Assembly (NCBI GenBank): GCA_965222505.1
Contig: OZ244956.1
Location: 3,534,001-3,598,000, forward strand
Direction of reading: 5' to 3'
DNA length: 64,000 nt
Source: G965222505 sp965222505
GTDB taxonomy: Bacteria > Bacteroidota > Rhodothermia > Rhodothermales > DATKEJ01
The translations under genes and the position numbers were made by a program. Positions 8,540 through 16,567 of the stretch are shown piece by piece. The notes beneath the pieces are model-generated. The model searched no databases, was not told the DNA's origin, and worked only from the letters and a program-made list of their open reading frames with translations. Position 1 is the first letter of the stretch; each line of letters starts with the position of its first letter.

Positions 8540-8957
8540 AGTGCCTGGCGTTCTGCGTTTGTCTACAATTTAATTAAGGTGGGATGCGGCCATTCGCCGG
8601 GGCGCCGGGCACTAAATCCTTTCGAATTTGAAATATTGTTACCTCCGTCTACTGGTTTGGGCTTCGCCGCCTCCTGAGGCCCTCCGGTAATGAAGCTGTG
8701 CCAAGTGGTGTGTTCTACTGCGCCCAGGCAGGTGAACACACCTGGCACGCCCATTTCTGGTCAGTAGTTACGGAATTTGGTTAGTGGTATATGGGCCAGG
8801 TATGCCTGAACGCTTGCCGCGTGTAATGCAAGGTGGGATGCGGATCACGCACTAAAGCGCCATACACGGTCCACATGCTCCGCGGGTTACCTCCTCGCGA
8901 AGTATGATTCAACACCGCAGAAAAGGGGAAGTCGAGCACTCGGCTTCCCCTTTTTTT
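8540..8957 (+). ncRNA. Structured intergenic region, candidate non-coding RNA
   Basis: No credible reading frame is present, but paired segments are nested throughout. AGTGCCTGGCG (8540-8550) pairs with CGCCGGGCACT (8603-8613). TCCGTCTACTG (8644-8654) pairs with CAGTAG..ACGGA (8762-8774). Inside that, GTGCCA plus GGTGTGTTC (8698-8715) pair with GAACACACC plus TGGCAC (8734-8748). TTAGTG (8781-8786) pairs with CACTAA (8850-8855). The 14-mer AAGGTGGGATGCGG occurs twice (8576-8589 and 8830-8843), each time inside an AGTG...CACTAAA stem. A terminator closes the region. I could not match it to tmRNA, RNase P, SRP, 6S or a known riboswitch by eye. Strand is inferred from the terminator's T-run. Confidence 0.5.
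8921..8957 (+). terminator. Rho-independent terminator of the candidate RNA
   Basis: AAAAGGGGAAG and CTTCCCCTTTTTTT form a long stem, extended by CGAG/CTCG-like pairing, followed by seven T residues on the plus strand. No coding gene ends before it, so it most plausibly ends a non-coding transcript. Confidence 0.85.
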
Positions 8958-9123
8958 ATGGTACTTTTTGGACAGCGAAAGTTTTCAGGCCTTGCAATCC
9001 GTCCTGCGCGTACGATAAACGCCTGTATATGATGAAGCATCGGCGAAAGGCAGAAGGTTGAGCGCCTTCATTCGGAACCCCGTCTGAAGCGGCGGATATT
9101 AGGCTCTGCATTCATGATAGCCG

Positions 9124-9156
9124 GGGCGTGTTGGGTCTTACCCTCCCAGCACGCCC
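9124..9156 (+). promoter_or_regulatory. Stable hairpin in the lepA leader
   Basis: GGGCGTGTTGGG (9124-9135) pairs with CCCAGCACGCCC (9145-9156) in a 12-base stem with one G-T pair and a nine-base loop. It ends 18 bases before the lepA ATG and has no T-run, so it is not a simple terminator. It may influence translation or mark a processing site (inference). Confidence 0.5.
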
Positions 9157-9174
9157 TAAACGGTAGAGCCCAGC

Positions 9175-10980
9175 ATGTCCTCGTCGCAGGCACAAATCCG
9201 AAATTTTTGCATCATCGCCCACATCGACCACGGGAAAAGTACCCTGGCCGATCGGTTGCTGGAGGTAACCGGGACGCTTTCAAGCCGGGAGATGCAGGAT
9301 CAGGTGCTGGACAGCATGGACCTGGAGCGTGAGCGGGGCATTACCATCAAAAGCCACGCCATCCGGATGTCCTATATCGGTGCAGATGGGCAGCCCTATA
9401 TCCTCAACCTGATCGACACGCCGGGCCATGTCGATTTTTCGTACGAAGTGTCCCGTGCGCTCAATGCCTGTGAAGGGGCCATCCTCGTTGTGGATGCCGC
9501 ACAGGGCATCGAAGCGCAGACCATCTCGAACGTTTACCTCGCACTGGAACAAGACCTGGAAATCATACCGGTCCTGAACAAGGTAGACCTGCCAAGTGCC
9601 AACCCGGAGGTTGTGGCCCAGAGCATCCTGGACCTGCTCGGTGGGGAACGAAAGGACATCCTCTCGGTGAGTGCCAAAACCGGCGACGGTGTGGCTGAAC
9701 TACTCGAAACCATCGTCGAACGGGTACCGCCGCCCTCCGGAGATTCCGAGGCTCCACTGAAAGCCCTCATTTTTGATTCCGTCTTCGACCAATACAGGGG
9801 CTCGGTGGTCTATACCCGCATTTTCGATGGTACCCTGCGTAAAGGAGATGCAATCCAGTTTATGGCAACGGACAAGCAGTACTTTGCCGAAGAAATCGGT
9901 GTGCTGCGTATGGGTATGGAGGCCGTGGATGCATTGCATGCGGGGGAAGTGGGCTACATCATCGGGTCGGTGAAGGACGTGCGGGATACCCAGGTAGGGG
10001 ATACCGTGACGACCGTGCGCAACCCGGCCAATGCCGCTGTCCCAGGGTTCCAGGAGGCCAAGCCGATGGTCTTTAGCGGGATGTACCCGGCCAATTCAGA
10101 AGACTTTGAAAACCTGCGGGCCTCGCTGGATAAACTCCAACTCAACGATGCCGCCCTCAAGTTTGAACCGGAAACCTCGGTAGCGCTCGGCTTCGGGTTT
10201 CGGGTCGGGTTTCTGGGGATGCTCCACATGGAGATTATTCAGGAACGGCTGGAACGCGAGTTTTCCATGGGCATCGTCACGACGGTCCCCAACGTAAAGT
10301 ACAAGGTCTACCTGAGCGACCGGACCGTATGTGAGGTCGAGAACCCGAGCGAGATGCCGCCGGTAGGCAACATCGATGCCATCTATGAGCCGTACGTCCT
10401 CGCCCAGATCATCACGCCCACCGAGTACATCGGTAACCTGATGAAGCTGTGCCAGGACCGGCGCGGGATCTATATCAACACCCAATACCTGAGCACAGAC
10501 CGGGTTGATTTGCAGTACGAATTACCCCTGGCTGAAATCGTCTTCGATTACTACGACAAGCTCAAAAGCGTCAGCCGGGGATATGCCAGCCTCGACTATG
10601 AAATCCTGGAATTCCGGCCCAGCAACCTCGTCAAGCTGGACGTGCTGCTCAACGGCGATCCCGTGGATGCCCTCTCCACCATCGTCCATCGGGAAAAAGC
10701 CTATGAAATGGGCCGCAAGCTGACACGCAAGCTACGCCAGTTGATTCCTCGGCAAATGTTTGAGGTGGCCATCCAGGCCGCTATCGGCAACAAGGTGATT
10801 GCCCGGGAAACCGTGAAAGCCATGCGCAAGGACGTCACGGCCAAGTGTTACGGCGGAGACATCTCCCGGAAGCGGAAATTGCTGGAAAAACAAAAAGAAG
10901 GCAAGAAACGTATGAAACAGGTCGGCCGGGTGGAAGTCCCCCAAGAAGCCTTCTTGGCCGTATTATCGATGAATGATTGA
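9175..10980 (+). CDS. lepA: Elongation factor 4 (LepA)
   Basis: 601 residues, normal for LepA. The GTPase motifs are AHIDHGKST (about 15-23), RGITIKS (54-60), DTPGH (81-85) and NKVD (135-138). The LepA-specific C-terminus is intact, with GGDISRKRKLLEKQKEGKKRMK near the end. LepA is a ribosome-associated GTPase that acts on stalled or maturing ribosomes. The ATG was chosen because the GTPase fold begins ten residues later; the Shine-Dalgarno site is weak and a strong hairpin lies just upstream. It overlaps the start of lepB, the common lepA-lepB arrangement. Confidence 0.98.
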   Translation: MSSSQAQIRNFCIIAHIDHGKSTLADRLLEVTGTLSSREMQDQVLDSMDLERERGITIKSHAIRMSYIGADGQPYILNLIDTPGHVDFSYEVSRALNACEGAILVVDAAQGIEAQTISNVYLALEQDLEIIPVLNKVDLPSANPEVVAQSILDLLGGERKDILSVSAKTGDGVAELLETIVERVPPPSGDSEAPLKALIFDSVFDQYRGSVVYTRIFDGTLRKGDAIQFMATDKQYFAEEIGVLRMGMEAVDALHAGEVGYIIGSVKDVRDTQVGDTVTTVRNPANAAVPGFQEAKPMVFSGMYPANSEDFENLRASLDKLQLNDAALKFEPETSVALGFGFRVGFLGMLHMEIIQERLEREFSMGIVTTVPNVKYKVYLSDRTVCEVENPSEMPPVGNIDAIYEPYVLAQIITPTEYIGNLMKLCQDRRGIYINTQYLSTDRVDLQYELPLAEIVFDYYDKLKSVSRGYASLDYEILEFRPSNLVKLDVLLNGDPVDALSTIVHREKAYEMGRKLTRKLRQLIPRQMFEVAIQAAIGNKVIARETVKAMRKDVTAKCYGGDISRKRKLLEKQKEGKKRMKQVGRVEVPQEAFLAVLSMND

Positions 10981-12112
10981 CATGGCATCTTCCCAGGCAA
11001 CCAAAGCACAACAGCGCCGCAAAGCCCGCCAACAGGCCAAGAACGCAGCCCGAAATGGGCAAAAAGGCGGAAAGGGGGCACCCTCCGGCAAAGGTCGCAT
11101 TCGGGAATGGTTCGATGCACTCCTGTTTGCCCTCATCGCCGCTCTGATCATCCGGACATTCTTCTTTGAGGCCTTTCGCATCCCGACTCCCTCTATGGAG
11201 AAAAACCTGCTGGTAGGGGATTTTTTGCTGGTCTCGAAATTACACTACGGCCCCCGCACGCCCATCACCCTGGGAATCCCGTTTACCGACATCTACATCA
11301 AGGGGCTCGAACTGCCGTTCTTTCGGATTCCCGGCTTTACGGACGTGCAGCACGGGGATCCTATCGTGTTTAACCACCCGCCGGAAAACCTGGCCATCGA
11401 TCGCAAAACGCACTATATCAAACGCGCCATCGGCCTACCGGGGGATTCGCTGGCCCTCATCGACAAGGTGGTGCATATCAATGGCGTACCCGATCCCCTG
11501 AATGCAGGAATGCAGCAACAATGGATCGTCCACAAAACTGGTGCCCAGGTCCAGTTACCGGTGCCCCGGCTGGATGAACTCGGCGCCCGCATCATCACGT
11601 TCAACCGGAATCCGTCCCAGGTCATCATCCAGGCCACCCCCGGTGCGGTCCAGGCCATCGCCGAGTGGCCGTATGTGGAACGTGTGGAGCCCGCAACCAT
11701 GCCCGCCGGTATGCCGGAACAACGCACTGCCATCTTCCCGGCGGGCAGTAATTTCAACCGAGACAACTACGGCCCCATCTACATCCCGAAAGCCGGACAG
11801 ACCATCACCCTGACCGACGAAAACTGGACCCTCTACGAAGAAGTCATCAACCGTTTTGAGGGCCGCAACGTAGCCCGGACTGGATATAATGCCTTCACCA
11901 TCGACGGTCAACCCGGTACCCAGTATACCTTCACGCGGGATTACTACTTTGCCATGGGCGACAACCGCGATGACTCCGCCGACAGCCGGGCCTGGGGATT
12001 CGTGCCGGACGATCACCTCGTAGGCCGTGCCTTCCTGATCTATTTCTCCTGGGATATGGACCGGAAACTCCCCCGGTTTGGCCGAATACTCAATCTGATT
12101 GAAGGAGATTAA
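10973..12112 (+). CDS. lepB: Signal peptidase I
   Basis: 379 residues. A basic N-terminus precedes one membrane segment (about 47-62). The catalytic Ser lies in IPTPSMEKNLLVGD (about Ser74) and the Lys in HYIKRAIGLPGDS (about Lys150). The SPase box MGDNRDDSADSRAWGFVP is near the end. It cleaves signal peptides from exported proteins at the inner membrane. The distance between boxes D and E is large because of an insertion of some 140 residues, typical of Bacteroidota-type enzymes. The start at 10973 overlaps the lepA stop; an ATG three codons later (10982) is also possible. Confidence 0.96.
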   Translation: MIDMASSQATKAQQRRKARQQAKNAARNGQKGGKGAPSGKGRIREWFDALLFALIAALIIRTFFFEAFRIPTPSMEKNLLVGDFLLVSKLHYGPRTPITLGIPFTDIYIKGLELPFFRIPGFTDVQHGDPIVFNHPPENLAIDRKTHYIKRAIGLPGDSLALIDKVVHINGVPDPLNAGMQQQWIVHKTGAQVQLPVPRLDELGARIITFNRNPSQVIIQATPGAVQAIAEWPYVERVEPATMPAGMPEQRTAIFPAGSNFNRDNYGPIYIPKAGQTITLTDENWTLYEEVINRFEGRNVARTGYNAFTIDGQPGTQYTFTRDYYFAMGDNRDDSADSRAWGFVPDDHLVGRAFLIYFSWDMDRKLPRFGRILNLIEGD

Positions 12113-12116
12113 GGCC

Positions 12117-12137
12117 GGGGCCGGCACGAGACCGGTC
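12117..12137. repeat. Short GC-rich palindrome (GGCCGG hairpin family)
   Basis: GGGGCCGGCACGAGACCGGTC is the reverse complement of the hairpin found at 23907 and 25711. It lies directly after the lepB stop and may serve as a 3' hairpin. Confidence 0.6.
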
Positions 12138-12188
12138 GATGTTGTAGCTTATCCGACTCGTGCCCGCCCGGATTATCGAATGGCTCGA

Positions 12189-12551
12189 CTATAAAACCTC
12201 CTCATCCTCCGGCTGCCAGGCCGGGTCCACGATACACAAAAACGCCAGATCCTCGTCTCCGGTGTTTTCGATGTATTGCACGGCATTGGGGGGAATATAA
12301 ACCGTATGCCCTGGGCCGACTTCCGCCGAGTCGGCGTCGATGAACATACAGCCGGTGCCGGAGAGGATGTAGTAGACCTCAGAGGTTTTCAGGAGGTGGG
12401 GGAGTGAGGCGTTGCCGGGGCGGACGACGGCATGCGCCAGGCTGTAGCGCAAGGTCAGATCTGCCTTGTCCGGGTGCAGGATTTCCTTGAGGATGGTCTC
12501 ATCCCCGGCGATAAACGTTTCGCAATCGTCAAGTCCTCGAATAAATAGCAT
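12189..12551 (-). CDS. Cupin-domain protein
   Basis: A 120-residue single-domain cupin. The two conserved cupin segments are HLLKTSEVYYILSGTGCMFIDAD (about 54-76) and VGPGHTVYIPPNAVQYIENTGDEDLAFLCI (about 78-107). The first motif keeps the His and Glu that normally bind metal. Proteins of this size are often small isomerases, epimerases or sensory domains; the sequence does not tell which. It stands alone between lepB and an outer-membrane-like gene, both on the other strand. Confidence 0.85.
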   Translation of the reverse strand: MLFIRGLDDCETFIAGDETILKEILHPDKADLTLRYSLAHAVVRPGNASLPHLLKTSEVYYILSGTGCMFIDADSAEVGPGHTVYIPPNAVQYIENTGDEDLAFLCIVDPAWQPEDEEVL

Positions 12552-12638
12552 AGCATTGGAGATTGGTGATTTTTCATTACCTTAACGGTTGCCGTCGCAT
12601 CCCAGGATGGCTCGGAATTTCGTGAGAGGCAAGGTACC

Positions 12639-13721
12639 ATGCAACGCATCATTCAGGCACTTTGGGTGAAAACCCTTTTGTGGATTGGCATCGGAATTGG
12701 CACACCAGCCGGGGTTCAGGCGCAAGCCCTACAAAGCAACCTTGGCGAAGTGGGGGCGGCCTACGCAAGGCCCTATCTGCAACCTGCCGTCAACGTGTTG
12801 GGCAGCAACCTCAACGCCAGCCTGTTTCATCCCTCAAGCCCAGGTACCGAGTGGTTTGCTCCGCGTATGGTGGCTGGTGTGCGGGCGTTTGCGACAGTCA
12901 TCCCCATCCCGAGACTTCGGTTCAATACCACCTTTCAGGATACCCTGAACCTGGGGTTGTTGTATGAGGGGGTTCAGTATACGGCTCCGGTGCCCGCCAC
13001 CTTTATCGTCGAAGATGCCCCCACGCTCTATGGGGGAGAGCCAGGCCTGGTTCGGGTTGTCGTGCAGGATGAGGTTTCCATCACGCAAGGTGACGGCACC
13101 GTCGAGACTTTTCCCATAGACACGACGCTTACCCTGAACTCTATTGCCGGTTTGCTCAAAACCGACATCGGCCTGGGGGCGATTCCGCAATTGGGGCTCG
13201 GGACGCTCTGGGGATTCGATGTCATGTTCCGCTGGGTACCCCGTGTGACGCACGTCGACTATGGGGGTATAACCATGCGGGGGGCTGGCATTCGGTTTAA
13301 CCTGCGTCCTTTCCTGAAAAAGCTCCCCTTCGATGTGGCCGTTTATGCCGCCCGGCAGCGTGTTGAGGCTGAGGACGACAAAGAGGCGGGGTTCGTTAAA
13401 GCAAACCTCGCGGCCGAGGGCTTCTCCATCAGCAAGACCACCGGCGTGTGGCGGGCGTACTGGACCATCCAGCGCGAACGCACGGAGGTGGACCTGTCCT
13501 ATACCTATGATCCGGTGGATCTCCTGGGGGATATGGTGCAGGAAGTTCCCGTAGGTATTGAACCGGCAACCGTCGCGTTGCAAATGAAAGGGTTCAACCG
13601 GACTCGCTATGCCGCCGGGTTCAGCCTGACGGTACGGCCGATCTCCATCAACGGAGAATACAGCTACGTCGGCTGGCACGTCCTGACGGCTGGGGTTAGC
13701 CTACTCATCGGCTCCCGGTAA
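12639..13721 (+). CDS. Predicted outer-membrane beta-barrel protein
   Basis: 360 residues. The N-terminus has a signal peptide (LLWIGIGIGTPAGVQAQA), and the body is rich in alternating hydrophobic strands with aromatic girdles. Examples are LGTLWGFDVMFRWVPRV and the closing YSYVGWHVLTAGVSLLIGSR, as expected of an outer-membrane barrel. It resembles the DUF6588-type proteins of Bacteroidota, but I am not certain of that assignment. Its cargo or role is unknown. The gene converges on a T9SS cargo gene eight bases away. Confidence 0.65.
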   Translation: MQRIIQALWVKTLLWIGIGIGTPAGVQAQALQSNLGEVGAAYARPYLQPAVNVLGSNLNASLFHPSSPGTEWFAPRMVAGVRAFATVIPIPRLRFNTTFQDTLNLGLLYEGVQYTAPVPATFIVEDAPTLYGGEPGLVRVVVQDEVSITQGDGTVETFPIDTTLTLNSIAGLLKTDIGLGAIPQLGLGTLWGFDVMFRWVPRVTHVDYGGITMRGAGIRFNLRPFLKKLPFDVAVYAARQRVEAEDDKEAGFVKANLAAEGFSISKTTGVWRAYWTIQRERTEVDLSYTYDPVDLLGDMVQEVPVGIEPATVALQMKGFNRTRYAAGFSLTVRPISINGEYSYVGWHVLTAGVSLLIGSR

Positions 13722-13728
13722 ATCCATC

Positions 13729-14850
13729 TCACTTCACGAGATGTAGCGTGCGGGTCTGGACGTGTCCGTTGGCAACCAGACGGTATAGGTAGGTCCCACT
13801 CGGCAGACCAGTAGCATTGAAATCTGCAGCGTATTGTCCCGGTGTTTGGAATTGGTCCACGGGGACGGCCACTTCGCGCCCCATCACATCGTACACGCCC
13901 AGCCGTACATGGGCCGCATCGGGGAGGTCGTAGCGGATGGTGGTGGACGCGGTGAACGGATTGGGATAGTTGCCTTCGATGCGTAGTCCGTCGGGGATAT
14001 CCAGGCCGATCTGCTCTACAGCCGTGCCGCCGCCGCCACCCGTCGTTCGCACCGTGTAACCGGCTGAGGCTGGCATATTCGTAATCGGATTGATGCTGAT
14101 GGAGGCGGCCAGGCCCTCTTTGGTTTGGAAGGTGTAACTGGTGGTGATGATGGTGAACCCAAAGTTGGTCACACTCAAGGTATTCCGAACGCGCAAGCAC
14201 TCGGCCGAGCCTGCGGGTGTGATCAGGGTTCCAAACCCGTCAACCACATATTCTGAGGTGAGGTTACTCGAAAAGCCAAACCCACCAACCGTAAACGTTT
14301 GTGAGGTGGTCGTGCTCCATGTGGTGCCGAAGGTCTGCGGGAAGGCGGCTTGTTGTAAGGGCGGATCGTAGGTAAATTTGCCTTCATCGGGTACCATGCC
14401 ATCGCCGTCAAGATCTGTTTTGGAGCTAAAGAAGGCCCCGATGCTGAATACGCCTTCATCGGTAATAGCCTGGTAGGTGTAGAGGGTTGAATCTGGATCT
14501 GCCCCCCCACTTTCAGCCAGGGCAACCGCCGCCACATGGGTGGCATTGGCAAACTCAGGCTCGTTGGCACCCGGTACATCCGCTGGCATGGGCAAGATCA
14601 CAAAGGTACCCCCCACATTGCTTTCAAAGGTCAGGCCGGAGAAATCCCAGGTTTGGTTTCCACCTGTGGCATCGATCAGGGCCTGGAGGCCGGCAGAATT
14701 GGTCGTCGAAAAGTCTTGGGAAGTAAGCACTTGACCGATTTCGGCGATGAAGTCCGAGCGATCAATGGTGATTTGGGCAGTAGCTACCGTCGTGAGTAGG
14801 AAACAGGGCAGCAGGACGAGCAAACGAAAACGCATGGCAAACATGGTCAT
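13729..14850 (-). CDS. Secreted protein with type IX secretion C-terminal sorting domain
   Basis: 373 residues. A signal peptide (about 1-25, ending in TVATAQ) is followed by a beta-rich body without a recognised catalytic domain, then a Por-type sorting domain from about 290. That domain contains IEGNYPNPFTASTTIRYDLP, VYDVMGREV, GLPSGTYLYRL and a terminal LVK. Such domains direct a protein through the type IX system to the cell surface, where the domain is removed. The body has no Cys-rich or adhesin motifs that I can name. The 189 bases upstream are AT-rich and probably hold the promoter. Confidence 0.85.
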   Translation of the reverse strand: MTMFAMRFRLLVLLPCFLLTTVATAQITIDRSDFIAEIGQVLTSQDFSTTNSAGLQALIDATGGNQTWDFSGLTFESNVGGTFVILPMPADVPGANEPEFANATHVAAVALAESGGADPDSTLYTYQAITDEGVFSIGAFFSSKTDLDGDGMVPDEGKFTYDPPLQQAAFPQTFGTTWSTTTSQTFTVGGFGFSSNLTSEYVVDGFGTLITPAGSAECLRVRNTLSVTNFGFTIITTSYTFQTKEGLAASISINPITNMPASAGYTVRTTGGGGGTAVEQIGLDIPDGLRIEGNYPNPFTASTTIRYDLPDAAHVRLGVYDVMGREVAVPVDQFQTPGQYAADFNATGLPSGTYLYRLVANGHVQTRTLHLVK

Positions 14851-15039
14851 AAGAGGTTATCGAGTCAGGAAAAAAGAACAGCTTAATATACCATACAAAA
14901 TTCAACACGCTTTTGTGGCATCCCAGGGATATTTTTTTCGATAGATATATAATGTCTAAACATTTAATGTCGAAACATACAAAGAATTATATCGTATTAA
15001 GAGTCAAAATATTGCTCACCTTTAAGCGAAACCCTGAAC

Positions 15040-15891
15040 ATGAAACCGCGCACCATCACCCAACGGCTTCCGAGCCGATCCGTACGTATGGGTCATTTGA
15101 CGATTTTACAACCGTTACCCGCGGCAGAGGTCAACCAGATCAGTCCATTCCTGTTGTTACACCATTTAGATGTTGATGTAGAGGCCGGGATAGATCCGCT
15201 CGGCATTGGGCCGCATCCGCACCGGGGGTTTGAGCCGGTGACCTTTGTGTTCGATGGGGCTGTGGCGCACCGGGACTCGCGTGGGCACGAAGGCATCGTA
15301 GGGCCTGGGGGCGTGCAGTGGATGACGGCTGGTATGGGCATCGTGCACAGCGAGGGTGCTGCAAAGTCCTTCATTGAAGAAGGCGGGCGGTTTCAAATGA
15401 TCCAGCTCTGGATCAATCTGCCCAAAGCCCTCAAAATGGCGCAGCCCCGGTATCAAAACCTGCCGGCTACCCAGATTCCCGTCATTAAGTCGGAGGGTAC
15501 CCAGATTCGGGTTGTTGCCGGTTCAGTGGGGGAAACCACCGGTCCGGCCCAGACGCATCACCCCGTGACAGCAATACACGTGAAATTGCAAACCGACGGC
15601 ACGGCAGAAATCCCCTTGCCTGCTGGTCACAACGCGTTGGCCTATGTGCTCGACGGTGCCGTGCGGGTCAATGGAGAGCCGGTCGGTGGGGGAACCCTGG
15701 TTGCTTTCTCCGAAGACGGCGACGGGTTCACGCTGCAGGGCGACATTGCCGCCAATGTACTGGTACTCTCCGGTGCACCCATCGATGAGCCGGTTACCCA
15801 ACACGGCCCCTTCGTGATGAACACCACAACGGAGATCCTGGAAGCCATGCGAGACTACCAGATGGGCAAAATGGGGATGTTGACGTATTAG
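15040..15891 (+). CDS. Pirin family protein
   Basis: 283 residues with both pirin cupin domains. The N-terminal metal site is GPHPHRGFEPVTFVFDGAVAHRDS (about 63-86) and GGVQWMTAGMGIVHSE (about 96-111), followed by a full C-terminal pirin domain. Pirins are Fe-binding bicupins; some have quercetin 2,3-dioxygenase activity and others are regulators. The substrate cannot be told here. The first in-frame ATG near the fold was used. The upstream 14880-15030 stretch is clearly more AT-rich than the surroundings. Confidence 0.93.
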   Translation: MKPRTITQRLPSRSVRMGHLTILQPLPAAEVNQISPFLLLHHLDVDVEAGIDPLGIGPHPHRGFEPVTFVFDGAVAHRDSRGHEGIVGPGGVQWMTAGMGIVHSEGAAKSFIEEGGRFQMIQLWINLPKALKMAQPRYQNLPATQIPVIKSEGTQIRVVAGSVGETTGPAQTHHPVTAIHVKLQTDGTAEIPLPAGHNALAYVLDGAVRVNGEPVGGGTLVAFSEDGDGFTLQGDIAANVLVLSGAPIDEPVTQHGPFVMNTTTEILEAMRDYQMGKMGMLTY

Positions 15892-15933
15892 GGCGCTCGC
15901 GGCCTCAGGAGTTGGGCCGCTCACTGTTGTCCG

Positions 15934-15982
15934 TGGTCCGTTGTAGACTTTTGGGGAACACCCTACAACGGCCTACGGACCA
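15934..15982. repeat. Inverted repeat in the gap after the pirin gene
   Basis: TGGTCCGTTGTAG and CTACAACGGCCTACGGACCA form paired arms of 8 and 9 bases around a 16-base centre. It could act as a weak 3' hairpin for either converging gene; there is no T-run. Confidence 0.5.
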
Positions 15983-15998
15983 ATGACCACAGACCAGT

Positions 15999-16493
15999 TT
16001 ATCCCTCCAGCGTTCCCTGCACGTAGGTCAACAGTTGATTCATCTGGCCCTGGCTCAGGATCTGACCGGTCAGGGCCAAAGCGTACACGATGCCGCCTAA
16101 CACGAGCGCCGCACCGCTGACCCAGAACGCGGTGAGCGGCATCTTGAGCATCCATTGGGACAGCCCAAAGATCAGTCCCACTACACCGACAAAACCCAGG
16201 ATGGCATAGAGGGCGACGATGAGCGTCCAGATGTCAGCCCGCGGCCCGAAATGGCCGTGGATCACCGAGGCTTTTCGGTCGGTCTCGGGTTGGGGGGTGA
16301 TTTCCAGGTTGAGGTGGGGTGACCAGATGCGCCGGTCGGCCTTGCGGATCTTGAGGTGCAGGTGGTTACCGGCCCTGGCTCCGACGCACGGAGAATCCGG
16401 GCGGGCCAGGCACTCATTCAGGCGGTCCAGAACTTTGGGAGGGCTAAGCGGCACGCGGAGTTCAAAGCGCGGCCTCATTCGGGGGCTAAGCAT
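15999..16493 (-). CDS. Hypothetical membrane protein
   Basis: 164 residues. A soluble N-terminal part (1-85) contains HLHLKIRKADRRIWSPHLNLEI and a HGHFGP motif. Two membrane helices follow: ADIWTLIVALYAILGFVGVVGLIFGL (about 86-111) and LTAFWVSGAALVLGGIVYALAL. The short C-terminal tail is amphipathic. I do not recognise the family. Small membrane proteins with this build occur in Bacteroidota next to unrelated genes. The downstream neighbour is the converging pirin gene; upstream is asnS on the same strand, 74 bases away. Confidence 0.65.
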   Translation of the reverse strand: MLSPRMRPRFELRVPLSPPKVLDRLNECLARPDSPCVGARAGNHLHLKIRKADRRIWSPHLNLEITPQPETDRKASVIHGHFGPRADIWTLIVALYAILGFVGVVGLIFGLSQWMLKMPLTAFWVSGAALVLGGIVYALALTGQILSQGQMNQLLTYVQGTLEG

Positions 16494-16567
16494 GGTCCAC
16501 CTTGGGTTGGTTCAGGAGGGGGTGACCACTAGAAAAATAATCCTTTATCCCTGAAAGTCAATACATC

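Noticed and set aside
8540..8957. Reading the structured region as tmRNA, RNase P, SRP or 6S RNA, or as a lepA riboswitch
   Set aside because: No tRNA-like end, no RNase P conserved blocks, no SRP GGAA loop motif and no known aptamer signature could be found by eye; a terminator also separates it from lepA.
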